A DNA stretch of 64,000 nucleotides from Pantoea anthophila (GCF_006494375.1 NZ_VHIZ01000066.1:1-64000), one strand, 5' to 3'; positions 51,394 through 61,469 are shown, counted from the first letter of the stretch. Numbers and translations are program-made. The notes: generated by a model from the letters alone, not told the origin.

Positions 51394-52560
51394 GTGATAA
51401 AGCTGATTACCATTGATGAACTGCGCCCGGGGATGTTTATCCACAAGCTGGAAGTCTGGTGGATCAAAGACCAGCGCATTCGTAATGAGATGCTGATCGC
51501 CGATCCACGACAAATCGCCCTGTTACGCAGTGAAGGGATCCGCCAGCTCTGGATCGATCTCGATCGTTCAGTGCAGGCCCCGATCGCCACCGTGGTCGCG
51601 AAAAAAACCATTGGTCGCACCCCCTTTTTTCAGGAACTCGATCAGGCCCAGCAGATCTTCCAGCAGGGCAAACCGAAAGTCCTGGCGATGTTCAACGAAG
51701 CGCGGCTGGGTAACGGCCTGAAGCTCGACTATATGATGAATCTGGTGGATGAAATCGCCGGATCGATCACGCGTGAACCTTCCGCCATGCTGAGCGTGGC
51801 GCGGCTGAAGAATCATGATGACTATACCTACCTGCACTCCATGGCGGTCTGCGGGCTGATGATTGCGCTGGGTAAAACACTCGGGCTGAACGACCAGCAG
51901 CTGCGGCGGGTGGGCATGGGCGGTTTACTGCATGATGTCGGTAAAGCGGCCGTGCCACTGGCGATCCTCAACAAAGCCGGCAAACTGACTGACGAAGAGT
52001 TCAGGGTGATGCGCGAGCATCCGGTGGTTGGCACGCAGATGCTGATAGAAGCTGACGCCGATGACGATCTGCTGGATATCGCGCTGCATCATCATGAGAA
52101 ATATGATGGCAGCGGCTACCCGCACGGCCTGAAAGGGGAGGCGATTTCGCTCTATGCCCGCATGGCGGCGGTGTGTGACGTCTATGATGCTGTGACCTCA
52201 ACCCGTGCCTATCGCAACGGCTGGACCCCTGCTGAGGCGATGCATCAGATGCTGAGCTGGCGCGGCCATTTTGACCCCGGCCTGCTGCACACCTTTGTGC
52301 GCACCATCGGCATCTATCCGGTGGGATCGCTGGTGCGTCTCGCCTCCGGACGGGTGGCACTGGTAGTCAGAGCGGGTGAAAAGTCGCTGATGCGTCCCTG
52401 TGTGCATGTGTTCTGGTCGCTGCACGCCCAGCGTGAAGTCAAACCGGAGGAGCTCGACCTTGGCGACAGTTTCTGCACTGACAGCATTGTCGGCGCAGAG
52501 GACAGCACGCTGTGGGGTAATGTCGATCTTAATCGTATCTGGGCGCTGGAAGTCGCCTGA
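51394..52560 (+). CDS. HD-GYP domain protein (cyclic-di-GMP phosphodiesterase type)
   Basis: A 388-residue protein with an N-terminal DUF3391 domain (about 1-130) and an HD-GYP phosphodiesterase domain. Metal ligands and signature are intact: HD at H180-D181 in LLHDVGK, HHHEKYDGSGYP at about 232-243, and YDAVTSTRAYR. Such proteins hydrolyse cyclic di-GMP, usually controlling motility, biofilm or secretion. No signal peptide or membrane segment is visible. The start is GTG with AAGGAG 7 nt upstream. It ends just before the kdp promoter. Confidence 0.92.
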   Translation: MIKLITIDELRPGMFIHKLEVWWIKDQRIRNEMLIADPRQIALLRSEGIRQLWIDLDRSVQAPIATVVAKKTIGRTPFFQELDQAQQIFQQGKPKVLAMFNEARLGNGLKLDYMMNLVDEIAGSITREPSAMLSVARLKNHDDYTYLHSMAVCGLMIALGKTLGLNDQQLRRVGMGGLLHDVGKAAVPLAILNKAGKLTDEEFRVMREHPVVGTQMLIEADADDDLLDIALHHHEKYDGSGYPHGLKGEAISLYARMAAVCDVYDAVTSTRAYRNGWTPAEAMHQMLSWRGHFDPGLLHTFVRTIGIYPVGSLVRLASGRVALVVRAGEKSLMRPCVHVFWSLHAQREVKPEELDLGDSFCTDSIVGAEDSTLWGNVDLNRIWALEVA

Positions 52561-52569
52561 TATTTCGCC

Positions 52570-52623
52570 ATTTTTACACTATTTTTACGCCCGCCCGCTG
52601 CATTTTAACCCCTTCTTTATACG
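52570..52623 (+). promoter_or_regulatory. kdpFABC promoter with KdpE box
   Basis: Two TTTTTAC half-sites 11 bp apart (52571-52577, 52582-52588), followed by CGCCCGCCC, correspond to the E. coli KdpE-binding site as I remember it. A -10-like TATACG lies at 52618-52623 with a poor -35, as expected of an activator-dependent promoter. Confidence 0.72.
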
Positions 52624-52668
52624 CCTCCGCGCAAGCTATGCCCTAAATCCAAACCTCTGGAGGTTCCT

Positions 52669-52758
52669 GTGAGCGTGGGCGTAATAACCGGCATTCTGCT
52701 GGTGGTGTTGTTACTGGGCTATCTGATCTATGCCCTGTTAAATGCGGAGGCCTTCTGA
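52669..52758 (+). CDS. kdpF: Potassium pump small subunit KdpF
   Basis: A 29-residue single-helix membrane peptide beginning at GTG with GGAGG upstream. It aligns along its length with E. coli KdpF, ending GYLIYALLNAEAF. KdpF stabilises the KdpFABC complex in the membrane. Its stop codon overlaps the kdpA start in TGATG. Too short for most gene callers. Confidence 0.95.
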   Translation: MSVGVITGILLVVLLLGYLIYALLNAEAF

Positions 52759-54446
52759 TGGCGGCCAATGCTTTCTTACTTATCGCCGTTTATCTGCTGC
52801 TGCTGATGGTGCTGGCGCAGCCGCTCGGCCGGGGTCTGGCGTCGTTAGTGGCGGATAAGCCGGTGTTTGCCCGCCTTGAAGCGCCGCTGTGGCGACTGCT
52901 GGGGGCACAGCAATCTGACATGCGCTGGCCGCACTATCTGCTGGCCATTCTGCTGTTTAATGCGCTGGGTTTTGTCGTGCTGCTGGCGATTCTGCTGATG
53001 CAGGGGGCGCTGCCGCTCAATCCACAGCAGCTGCCTGGCCTGAGCTGGCATCTGGCGCTCAACACCGCCATCAGCTTTGTTACCAACACTAACTGGCAGT
53101 CCTACAGCGGTGAGAGCACCCTGAGCTATTTCAGTCAGATGGTGGGCCTGACGGTGCAGAACTTCCTCTCTGCCGCGACCGGCATTGCGGTGGCATTTGC
53201 CCTGATCCGTGGCTTCGCGAATCGCAGCATCGCCACGCTGGGCAACGCCTGGCGCGACCTGACGCGCATCACGCTCTACGTCTTACTGCCCATCAGCCTG
53301 CTGATGGCGCTGTTCTTTGTCAGTCAGGGCAGCATTCAGAACGTCCTGCCTTATCACAGCCTCTCCACGCTGGAAGGCGCGCAGCAGACGCTGTCGATGG
53401 GGCCGGTGGCGTCGCAGGAGGCGATCAAAATGCTGGGCACCAACGGTGGCGGCTTCTTTAACGCCAACTCCGCCCATCCGTTTGAAAACCCGAATGTGCT
53501 CACCAACTTCGTGCAGATGCTGAGCATCTTCCTGATCCCGGCGGCGCTCTGCTTCGCGTTTGGCGAAAGCGTGCGTGACCGTCGTCAGGGCCACATGCTG
53601 CTGTGGGCGATGACGCTGATGTTTGTGGCGGCGGTGGCGGTGGTGATGTGGGCCGAACTGCAGGGCAACCCGCATTTCCTCCAGCTGGGGGCTGACAGCG
53701 CCGTCAATATGGAAGGCAAAGAGACGCGCTTTGGCATTCTTAACAGCAGCCTGTTCGCCGTGATCACGACGGCAGCCTCGTGCGGTGCGGTCAATGCCAT
53801 GCACGACTCCTTTACCGCGCTGGGCGGGATGGTGCCGATGTGGCTGATGCAGCTGGGCGAAGTGGTGTTCGGCGGTGTCGGAGCCGGCCTCTATGGCATG
53901 CTGCTGTTCGTGCTGCTGGCGGTGTTTATCGCCGGGCTGATGATTGGCCGCACGCCGGAGTTTCTGGGTAAAAAAGTCGATGTCTGGGAGATGAAAATGA
54001 CCGCCCTGGCGATTCTGGTCACCCCGGCGCTGGTGCTGATCGGCACCGCTCTGGCGATGATGACCGACGCCGGACGCAGCGCTATGGCAAACCCGGGCAT
54101 TCACGGCTTCAGCGAAGTGCTTTACGCCGTCTCATCCGCGGCCAACAACAACGGCAGTGCCTTTGCCGGACTCAGCGCCAACACGCCGTTCTGGAACCTG
54201 TTACTGGCCGTCTGCATGCTGCTGGGCCGCTTCGGCATCATCATTCCGGTGATGGCGATTGCCGGGGCGATGGCGGCGAAAAAAGTGCAGCCGGTGGGCA
54301 ATGGCACGCTGCCTACCCACGGCCCGCTGTTTATCGCACTGCTGATCGGTACGGTGCTGCTGGTCGGCGCACTGACCTTTATTCCTGCTCTGGCGCTGGG
54401 CCCGGTGGCTGAGCATCTGCAACTTGTTCAGGGACAATCCTCATGA
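52758..54446 (+). CDS. kdpA: Potassium-transporting ATPase subunit KdpA
   Basis: A 562-residue K+-channel-like subunit (E. coli 557) that selects and carries K+ in the KdpFABC pump. About ten membrane helices are expected, with selectivity-filter-like regions such as TNGGGFFNANSAHPFENP (about 231-248) and AANNNGSAFAG (about 464-474). Potassium scarcity induces the operon. The start codon overlaps kdpF, and the end overlaps kdpB by ATGA. Confidence 0.96.
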   Translation: MAANAFLLIAVYLLLLMVLAQPLGRGLASLVADKPVFARLEAPLWRLLGAQQSDMRWPHYLLAILLFNALGFVVLLAILLMQGALPLNPQQLPGLSWHLALNTAISFVTNTNWQSYSGESTLSYFSQMVGLTVQNFLSAATGIAVAFALIRGFANRSIATLGNAWRDLTRITLYVLLPISLLMALFFVSQGSIQNVLPYHSLSTLEGAQQTLSMGPVASQEAIKMLGTNGGGFFNANSAHPFENPNVLTNFVQMLSIFLIPAALCFAFGESVRDRRQGHMLLWAMTLMFVAAVAVVMWAELQGNPHFLQLGADSAVNMEGKETRFGILNSSLFAVITTAASCGAVNAMHDSFTALGGMVPMWLMQLGEVVFGGVGAGLYGMLLFVLLAVFIAGLMIGRTPEFLGKKVDVWEMKMTALAILVTPALVLIGTALAMMTDAGRSAMANPGIHGFSEVLYAVSSAANNNGSAFAGLSANTPFWNLLLAVCMLLGRFGIIIPVMAIAGAMAAKKVQPVGNGTLPTHGPLFIALLIGTVLLVGALTFIPALALGPVAEHLQLVQGQSS

Positions 54447-56491
54447 GTCGTCAACAACAGGCGTTATTTGACGCAGCGCTGCTGCGCACCTCAGCCTGGG
54501 ATGCGGTGAAAAAGCTCGATCCCCGGGTGCAGTTCCGTAACCCGGTGATGTTTGTGGTCTACCTCGGCAGCATCCTGACCTCGCTGCTGGCGCTGGCGAT
54601 GCTGGCGGGCCGGATCGACGGCAGCGCCAGTTTTACCGGAGCGATTGCGCTCTGGCTCTGGTTTACCGTGCTGTTCGCCAATCTGGCGGAGGCGCTGGCA
54701 GAGGGGCGCAGTAAGGCCCAGGCGAGCAGCCTGAAAGGGGTGAAAAAGACCAGCTTTGCCAAAAAACTGTCAGCGGCGCGCTATGGCGCAGAGTGGCAGC
54801 AGGTGGCCGCCGATCAGCTGCGCAAAGGCGACGCGGTGCTGGTGGAAGCAGGCGACATCATTCCCTGCGACGGTGAAGTGCTGGAGGGTGGGGCCTCGGT
54901 GGATGAGAGCGCCATTACCGGCGAGTCCGCCCCGGTGATCCGCGAGTCGGGCGGGGACTTTGCCTCCGTGACTGGCGGGACCCGCATTCTCTCTGACTGG
55001 CTGGTGATCACCTGCAGCGCCAACCCGGGTGAAACCTTCCTCGACCGGATGATCGCCATGGTGGAAGGTGCGAAGCGTCGCAAAACGCCAAACGAGATTG
55101 CCCTGACCATCCTGCTGGTTTCGCTGACTATCGTCTTCCTGCTGGCGACCGTGACGCTCTGGCCTTTCTCGGCCTGGGGCGGAACGCCGGTCAGCGTTAC
55201 GGTGCTGGTGGCCCTGCTGGTCTGTCTGATCCCGACCACGATTGGTGGCCTGCTGTCAGCGATTGGGGTAGCGGGGATGAGCCGGATGCTGGGCGCTAAC
55301 GTCATCGCCACCAGCGGCCGTGCCGTCGAGGCCGCAGGCGATGTGGATGTGCTGATGCTGGATAAAACCGGCACCATCACCCTGGGTAACCGTCAGGCGA
55401 CGCAGTTCCTGCCCGCGCCGGGCGTCAGCGAAGAGCAGCTGGCCGACGCGGCGCAGCTGGCGTCGCTGGCCGATGAGACGCCGGAGGGCCGCAGCATCGT
55501 GGTGCTGGCCAAACAGCAGTTTAACCTGCGTGAACGCGATCTCAGCAGCATGGGAGCCACCTTTATTCCCTTCTCGGCGCAGACCCGCATGAGCGGCGTC
55601 AACGTGCAGGACCGGCTGATCCGTAAAGGGGCGGTGGATGCTGTGCGTCGCCACATCGAAGCCAGTCATGGCCGTTTCCCGGCCGAGGTGAATGCTCAGG
55701 TCGAAGAGGTGGCGCGCACCGGGGGCACCCCGCTGGTCGTCGCCGAGGGCGCAAACGTGCTGGGCGTGGTGGCGCTGAAGGATATCGTAAAAGGCGGCAT
55801 CAAAGAGCGCTTTGCCGAGCTGCGCAAGATGGGCATCAAAACCGTGATGATCACCGGCGATAACCCGCTGACGGCGGCAGCGATTGCGGCGGAAGCGGGC
55901 GTGGATGATTTTCTCTCTGAGGCGACGCCGGAAGCGAAGCTGGCGCTGATCCGCCAGTATCAGGCGGAAGGGCGTCTGGTCGCGATGACCGGCGACGGCA
56001 CCAACGATGCGCCTGCGCTGGCACAGGCCGATGTGGCGGTGGCGATGAACTCCGGTACGCAGGCGGCGAAAGAGGCGGGCAACATGGTCGACCTCGACTC
56101 GAACCCGACCAAGCTGCTGGAAGTGGTGCACATCGGTAAACAGATGCTGATGACGCGCGGTTCGCTGACCACCTTCAGTATCGCCAACGACGTGGCGAAA
56201 TATTTTGCGATCATCCCGGCGGCGTTTGCGGCGACCTATCCGCAGCTCAACATGCTCAACGTCATGCAGCTGCACTCGCCCGCCAGCGCAATCCTCTCAG
56301 CGGTGATCTTCAACGCTCTGGTGATTGTCTTTCTGATCCCGCTGGCTCTGAAAGGCGTCAGCTACCGGCCACTGAGTGCCGCTGCGCTGCTGCGCCGCAA
56401 CCTGCTGATTTATGGGCTGGGCGGCCTGCTGGTGCCGTTTGTCGGCATCAAAGCTATCGATCTGCTGTTAGTGTTATCAGGCATGGCCTGA
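54443..56491 (+). CDS. kdpB: Potassium-transporting P-type ATPase subunit KdpB
   Basis: The 682-residue catalytic subunit, the same length as E. coli KdpB. The phosphorylated aspartate is D307 in MLDKTGTIT, with the TGES actuator motif (ITGESAPVIRES about 157-168), GDGTNDAPAL hinge motif and the KGAVDAV nucleotide-binding segment. The start overlaps kdpA and it ends 10 nt before kdpC, with GAGGAG for the next gene. Confidence 0.97.
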   Translation: MSRQQQALFDAALLRTSAWDAVKKLDPRVQFRNPVMFVVYLGSILTSLLALAMLAGRIDGSASFTGAIALWLWFTVLFANLAEALAEGRSKAQASSLKGVKKTSFAKKLSAARYGAEWQQVAADQLRKGDAVLVEAGDIIPCDGEVLEGGASVDESAITGESAPVIRESGGDFASVTGGTRILSDWLVITCSANPGETFLDRMIAMVEGAKRRKTPNEIALTILLVSLTIVFLLATVTLWPFSAWGGTPVSVTVLVALLVCLIPTTIGGLLSAIGVAGMSRMLGANVIATSGRAVEAAGDVDVLMLDKTGTITLGNRQATQFLPAPGVSEEQLADAAQLASLADETPEGRSIVVLAKQQFNLRERDLSSMGATFIPFSAQTRMSGVNVQDRLIRKGAVDAVRRHIEASHGRFPAEVNAQVEEVARTGGTPLVVAEGANVLGVVALKDIVKGGIKERFAELRKMGIKTVMITGDNPLTAAAIAAEAGVDDFLSEATPEAKLALIRQYQAEGRLVAMTGDGTNDAPALAQADVAVAMNSGTQAAKEAGNMVDLDSNPTKLLEVVHIGKQMLMTRGSLTTFSIANDVAKYFAIIPAAFAATYPQLNMLNVMQLHSPASAILSAVIFNALVIVFLIPLALKGVSYRPLSAAALLRRNLLIYGLGGLLVPFVGIKAIDLLLVLSGMA

Positions 56492-56501
56492 GGAGCAAAA
56501 A

Positions 56502-57068
56502 ATGAGTCAGTTACGTCCGGCAATTTTACTGTTGTTACTGCTTACCCTGGTCACCGGCGTGGTTTATCCTTTCCTCACGACCAGCCTGGCGCAGTGGCTG
56601 TTTCCGGCGCAGGCGAATGGATCGCTGCTGGAGGAGGATGGCGTGGTGCGCGGATCCGCGCTGATTGGTCAGAACTTCACGCAGCCCGGTTATTTCTGGG
56701 GCCGCCCTTCAGCCACCAGCGACAAACCCGATAATCCGCTGGCCTCAGGGGGCAGCAATCTGGCAGCCAGTAACCCGGCGCTGGACAAAGCCGTCGCGGA
56801 GCGCGTCGCGGCGCTGCGGGCCGCCAATCCGCAGGCGCCCGCCGCGGTGCCGGTTGAGCTGGTCACCACCTCAGCCAGCGGGCTGGACCCGGATATCTCA
56901 ACTGACGCCGCGTTATGGCAGGCGCCGCGCATCGCCGCCAGCCGGAAGCTGCCGTTAGCGCAGGTCGAGGCGCTGATCGACCAGCAGACGCACCGTCCGC
57001 TGATGCCATTCCTCGGCTCGCCGACGGTCAATGTGCTGCAGCTCAATATGGCGCTCAACGATCTGTAA
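56502..57068 (+). CDS. kdpC: Potassium-transporting ATPase subunit KdpC
   Basis: A 188-residue subunit (E. coli 190) with a single N-terminal membrane helix (about 6-28) and a soluble periplasmic domain. Conserved segments include ALIGQNFTQPGYFWGRPSAT, SGGSNLAASNPAL and VNVLQLNMALNDL at the end. It stabilises the pump and influences ATP use by KdpB. Followed 30 nt later by kdpD with AAGGA upstream of its start. Confidence 0.95.
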   Translation: MSQLRPAILLLLLLTLVTGVVYPFLTTSLAQWLFPAQANGSLLEEDGVVRGSALIGQNFTQPGYFWGRPSATSDKPDNPLASGGSNLAASNPALDKAVAERVAALRAANPQAPAAVPVELVTTSASGLDPDISTDAALWQAPRIAASRKLPLAQVEALIDQQTHRPLMPFLGSPTVNVLQLNMALNDL

Positions 57069-57098
57069 GGGTGTTTCTGTTATGCCATTAAGGAAGCT

Positions 57099-59774
57099 AT
57101 GAATCACGAACCCCAGCGTCCCGATCCCGACGCGCTGCTGCAGGCTAACCGCGAAACCCATCGCGGTCAGCTGAAAATCTACTTTGGTGCCTGTGCCGGT
57201 GTGGGCAAAACCTACGCCATGCTGCAGGAGGCGCAGCGGCTGCGCGCGCAGGGTCTGGATGTGCTGATCGGCGTGGTGGAGACCCATGAACGGCCGGAAA
57301 CCGCGCAGCTGCTGACGGGATTACCCCTGTTGCCGCGTCGTGCGACCGGTCGCTCGCGTCATGCGGAGTTCGATCTCGATGCGGCACTGGCTCGCCATCC
57401 GGCGGTGATCCTGATGGATGAGCTGGCGCACACCAACGTGCAGGGCTCGCGCCATCCCAAGCGCTGGCAGGACATCGAAGAGCTGCTTGAAGCGGGCATT
57501 GACGTGCTGACCACCGTCAACGTGCAGCATCTTGAGAGCCTCAACGATGTGGTCGGGGGTGTCACCGGCATTCAGGTGCGCGAAACCGTGCCCGATCCCT
57601 TTTTCGACAGCGCCGATGAGGTGGTGCTGGTCGATCTGCCGCCCGACGATCTGCGTCAGCGGCTGAAAGAGGGCAAGGTCTACATCGGTGACCGGGCAGA
57701 GCGCGCTATCGAAAACTTTTTCCGCAAAGGTAACCTGTTCGCGCTGCGTGAGCTGGCCCTGCGCCGCACCGCCGATCGGGTGGATGACCAGATGCGCGCC
57801 TGGCGCGATCAGCAGGGGCGGGATCGCGTCTGGCACACCCGCGACGCCATTCTGCTCTGCATCGGTGACGACAGCGGCAGTGAGAAGCTGGTGCGCACGG
57901 CCGCCCGGCTGGCGGCGCGGCTCGGCAGTGAATGGCATGCGGTCTATGTTGAAACGCCCCGTCTTCACCGGCTGCCGGAAGGACGGCGGCGGGCGATTCT
58001 GCGCACGCTGCAGCTGGCGCAGGAGCTGGGGGCGGAAACCGCCACCCTCTCCGAGCCGGATGAAGCCGAAGCGGTGCTGGGCTACGCGCGCGAACATAAT
58101 CTGGGCAAAATCGTCACCGGCCGCCGTCCGCTGCGGCGCTGGCGGCGTGACAGTTTTGCCGAGCGGCTCGGCCAGCTGGGGCCGGATCTCGACCTGCTGG
58201 TGGTGGCGCTGGATGAACCGCTGAAGGATGCGCCGCATCCGCTGCCGGATGGCCGCCCGACCAGCGATAAATGGCGGATTCAGCTGCGTGGCGTGATGAT
58301 GGCGCTGGTGCTCTGCATCGCCGTCACCGCCGCCGGGCAGTCGGTGCTGATCAACTTCGATCCCGCCAACTGCGTGATGATCTACCTGCTGGCGGTGGTG
58401 ATCGTGGCGCTGCGCTACGGGCGCTGGCCGTCGGTGATCGCCACGGTGATGAATATCGTCGCCTTCGACCTCTTCTTTGTGGCCCCCACCGGCACGGTGG
58501 CGGTCTCCGACCTGCAATATCTGGTCACCTTTGGTGTGATGCTGGCGGTAGGAGTCATCGTCGGCAACCTCACGGCGGGCGTCCGCTATCAGGCGCGGGT
58601 GGCACGCTACCGCGAACAGCGTGCGCGACAGCTCTATGAGATGGCGAAATCGCTGGGCAGCGCCTTAACGCCGCAGGATATCGCGGCGACCAGCCAGCGG
58701 GTGCTGGATGCCACCCTGCAGGCGCGCTGCCTGCTGCTGCTGCCGGATGAGCAGGGCGAACTGCAGCCGGTCGGTGAGGCGTTACCGGCCAGCGAACCGG
58801 ACCGCGCTATCGCGAAGTGGAGCTACAGCAAAGGCCAGCCGGCGGGGGCGGGCACCGATACGTTACCGGCGGTGCCTTATCAGATCCTGCCGCTGAAAAG
58901 CGGCGGGCACTGCCGGGGCCTGCTGGTGGTGGAGCCGCAGAATCTGCGTCAGCTGATGATCCCTGAACAGCAGCGGCTGGTGGAAACCTTCACGGTGCTG
59001 ATTGCTAACGCGCTGGAGCGGATGGCGCTGTCGCACAGCGAGGCGGCATCGCGGCTCTCGGCGGAGCGGGAACAGCTGCGTAATGCACTGCTGTCCGCCC
59101 TGTCACACGATCTGCGCACCCCGCTGACCGTGCTGTTTGGTCAGGCGGAAATGCTGATGCTCGACCTGGCCAGCGACAACTCAAAATATGTGCCGCAGGC
59201 CAGCCAGATCCGCGAGCAGACGCTGAGTACCATCCGGCTGGTCAGCAATATGCTGGATATGGCGCGCATTCAGTCGGGCGGCCTCAATCTGCGTGAAGAG
59301 TGGCTGGCGCTGGAGGAGGTGATTGGCGGGGCGCTGAGCAGCATGGCGCCGTCGCTGAAAGGGCATGAGGTGCAGCTCGACCTGCCGGACGATATCGTGC
59401 TGATCAAAGGCGACAGCACACTGCTGGAGCGGGTCTTCACTAATCTGATTGAAAACAGCCTGAAGTATGCCGGTAACTGTGCGCCGCGCGGCATCCGGGC
59501 GTGGCGTGCCGCAAACCGGCTGGAGATCTCGGTCTGGGATGGCGGGCCGGGAATCGCTGAAGGGGACTTAAGCCGGATATTCGATAAGTTTTCGCGCGGT
59601 GATAAGGAGTCTGCCGTACCGGGCGTCGGGCTGGGGCTGGCGATCTGTAAAACCATCATTGAGAGCCACGGCGGCCAGATCTGGGCAGAGAATCGGACCG
59701 AAGGCGGCGCGGCCTTTCGTCTCTCGCTCCCCCTGCCGCCGGTTCCGGAAATTTCTGACGACGAGCTGAAATAA
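57099..59774 (+). CDS. kdpD: Potassium-sensing histidine kinase KdpD
   Basis: An 891-residue sensor kinase (E. coli 894). Order of domains: N-terminal KdpD domain with Walker A GACAGVGKT (30-38) and MDELAHTN, a universal-stress-like domain (about 245-375), four membrane helices (about 400-500), a GAF-like region, then the kinase core with phosphorylated H670 in SHDLRTPLTVL and ATP-binding motifs ENSLKYAG and GVGLGLAI. It phosphorylates KdpE under K+ limitation. Unlike in E. coli, no kdpE follows; the next gene is yqhA. Confidence 0.95.
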   Translation: MNHEPQRPDPDALLQANRETHRGQLKIYFGACAGVGKTYAMLQEAQRLRAQGLDVLIGVVETHERPETAQLLTGLPLLPRRATGRSRHAEFDLDAALARHPAVILMDELAHTNVQGSRHPKRWQDIEELLEAGIDVLTTVNVQHLESLNDVVGGVTGIQVRETVPDPFFDSADEVVLVDLPPDDLRQRLKEGKVYIGDRAERAIENFFRKGNLFALRELALRRTADRVDDQMRAWRDQQGRDRVWHTRDAILLCIGDDSGSEKLVRTAARLAARLGSEWHAVYVETPRLHRLPEGRRRAILRTLQLAQELGAETATLSEPDEAEAVLGYAREHNLGKIVTGRRPLRRWRRDSFAERLGQLGPDLDLLVVALDEPLKDAPHPLPDGRPTSDKWRIQLRGVMMALVLCIAVTAAGQSVLINFDPANCVMIYLLAVVIVALRYGRWPSVIATVMNIVAFDLFFVAPTGTVAVSDLQYLVTFGVMLAVGVIVGNLTAGVRYQARVARYREQRARQLYEMAKSLGSALTPQDIAATSQRVLDATLQARCLLLLPDEQGELQPVGEALPASEPDRAIAKWSYSKGQPAGAGTDTLPAVPYQILPLKSGGHCRGLLVVEPQNLRQLMIPEQQRLVETFTVLIANALERMALSHSEAASRLSAEREQLRNALLSALSHDLRTPLTVLFGQAEMLMLDLASDNSKYVPQASQIREQTLSTIRLVSNMLDMARIQSGGLNLREEWLALEEVIGGALSSMAPSLKGHEVQLDLPDDIVLIKGDSTLLERVFTNLIENSLKYAGNCAPRGIRAWRAANRLEISVWDGGPGIAEGDLSRIFDKFSRGDKESAVPGVGLGLAICKTIIESHGGQIWAENRTEGGAAFRLSLPLPPVPEISDDELK

Positions 59775-59828
59775 CTTCACAGTGAATCGGTTATACTCCC
59801 GGACCTGTCTGATTACGTGTGGGATTGT

Positions 59829-60326
59829 ATGGAACGTTTTACCGAAAACCTGATGTATGCATCGCGCTGGTTGCTGGCCCCGGTTTACATTGGACTTTCG
59901 CTGGGATTGCTGGCGCTGACGATTAAATTTTTCCAGGAAATAGTCCACCTGCTGCCCAACATTTTCAGCATTGCGGAAAACGATCTGATCCTGCTGCTGT
60001 TGTCGCTGGTCGATATGACGCTGGTTGGCGGTCTGCTGGTGATGGTGATGCTGTCAGGCTATGAGAACTTTATCTCGAAGCTCGATATCGACGAAGACAA
60101 AGAGAAGCTGAGCTGGCTGGGCAAGATGGACTCCGGCTCACTGAAGAACAAAGTAGCCGCCTCTATCGTCGCCATCTCTTCGATTCACCTGCTGCGGGTG
60201 TTTATGGAAGCGCGCAACGTCGATAATGATAAGCTGATGTGGTACGTAATTATCCACCTGACCTTCGTGCTCTCCGCCTTTGTCATGGGCTGGCTCGATA
60301 AGCTGTCACGCTACGATAAAAAGTAA
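59829..60326 (+). CDS. yqhA: YqhA-family inner-membrane protein (UPF0114)
   Basis: A 165-residue protein nearly identical in pattern to E. coli YqhA (164), with three to four predicted membrane helices. Conserved: MERFxENxMYASRWLLAPVY at the start and SLKNKVAASIVAISSIHLLRVFM in the middle. The function is not established. I start at ATG 59829, matching YqhA; a frame extending 12 nt further is not needed. A -10-like TATACT lies at 59792-59797, so it probably has its own promoter after kdpD. Confidence 0.93.
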   Translation: MERFTENLMYASRWLLAPVYIGLSLGLLALTIKFFQEIVHLLPNIFSIAENDLILLLLSLVDMTLVGGLLVMVMLSGYENFISKLDIDEDKEKLSWLGKMDSGSLKNKVAASIVAISSIHLLRVFMEARNVDNDKLMWYVIIHLTFVLSAFVMGWLDKLSRYDKK

Positions 60327-60419
60327 CGCATTCCCTTTCCGGCGCGCCGCTAATGCGGGCGCCTGCTCTGCCTCCTCCTCCCGCGTCTCTCTACCCAAAT
60401 CCGCTAGCTGTCTCCGTTG

Positions 60420-61376
60420 TTACTCCGCCCTGTCTGAGTGAGCCGGTTGTGAGGCCGGACGGGTGCCGGTCAGCTGCGGCATCACCTCTTTGATCATGGC
60501 AAAGAAGTGTTGCAGCCTGGCCGGGTAGTAACTCGCCCACGGATAGGTCAGCCACACCGGCAGCGGCGGGGCCTGCCACGCGGGCATCAGCTGAATCAGT
60601 TTGCCCTCCGCCAGATCCTCCTGCACCGCCCACGATGAGACAATCGCCGCCCCCATGCCGGCCAGTGCCGCTTTACGCACGGCGTAAAGGCTGTCGCTGC
60701 TCAGCCGCGGCATAATCGGCAGGTTCAGCGGCTGGCCGTCATCTATTTTCTGCAACGCCACTTCATTACGGTAAAAGCTGGTGAGCGCCAGCCACGGCAG
60801 ATCGCCCAGCTGTTCCACCCGCTCAATCGGCGGAAACTGGTCCAGCAGGCGCGGCGCCGCCACCACGAAACGCGGCACTTCTGCCAGCAGGACCGCCACG
60901 ACCGACGGATCGCTGGGCGCGCCGACCTGAATGGCACAGTCCACATTCTCCGCGATGAAGTCGGGTGTGCGGTCATTCAGCATCCACTCTATATTGAGTC
61001 GGGGAAAGCGGTGCAGATAGTCCACCAGGGGATCGATCAGCTGATCCTGACCAAAGGCGTGCGGGGCGCGAACCCGCAGCGTGCCGATGGGATCGTCACT
61101 GGCCCCGGTCAGCTCATCTTCCAGCGCATGCCACGTGGCCAGCAGCTGCCGCGCCTGGGCGTAGCAGCGTTCGCCATCATCGGTGAGCTTCAGCGCATGG
61201 GTCGTGCGCAGAATGAGCTTCAGGCCGAGCCGCTGCTCCAGGATTTGCAGCCGCCGGCTGACGGTAGGCTGGGTGGTGCCGAGCTGTGCCGCCGCGGCGG
61301 AGAGGCTGCCGCTCTCAACAATACGGATAAAAGTCTGCATCAGTTCGATGCGGTCGCTGCCACTGGAATGATTCAT
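60420..61376 (-). CDS. LysR-type transcriptional regulator
   Basis: A LysR regulator of about 318 residues. The helix-turn-helix is LSAAAAQLGTTQPTVSRRLQILEQRLG and the rest is the inducer-binding domain. The start is uncertain: ATG 61376 has a nearby GGAG at a short distance, and a GTG at 61385 or a later ATG are alternatives. It is divergent from a major-facilitator exporter gene 93 bp away, its probable target. Confidence 0.87.
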   Translation of the reverse strand: MNHSSGSDRIELMQTFIRIVESGSLSAAAAQLGTTQPTVSRRLQILEQRLGLKLILRTTHALKLTDDGERCYAQARQLLATWHALEDELTGASDDPIGTLRVRAPHAFGQDQLIDPLVDYLHRFPRLNIEWMLNDRTPDFIAENVDCAIQVGAPSDPSVVAVLLAEVPRFVVAAPRLLDQFPPIERVEQLGDLPWLALTSFYRNEVALQKIDDGQPLNLPIMPRLSSDSLYAVRKAALAGMGAAIVSSWAVQEDLAEGKLIQLMPAWQAPPLPVWLTYPWASYYPARLQHFFAMIKEVMPQLTGTRPASQPAHSDRAE

Positions 61377-61469
61377 ACGCTCCACGCATAACGGTTTTGC
61401 CTGACGTCAGTCTACCGCGTATAACCGCAATGCGCTTAAATAGCGGCACGAAATGATGAGGATGACACC

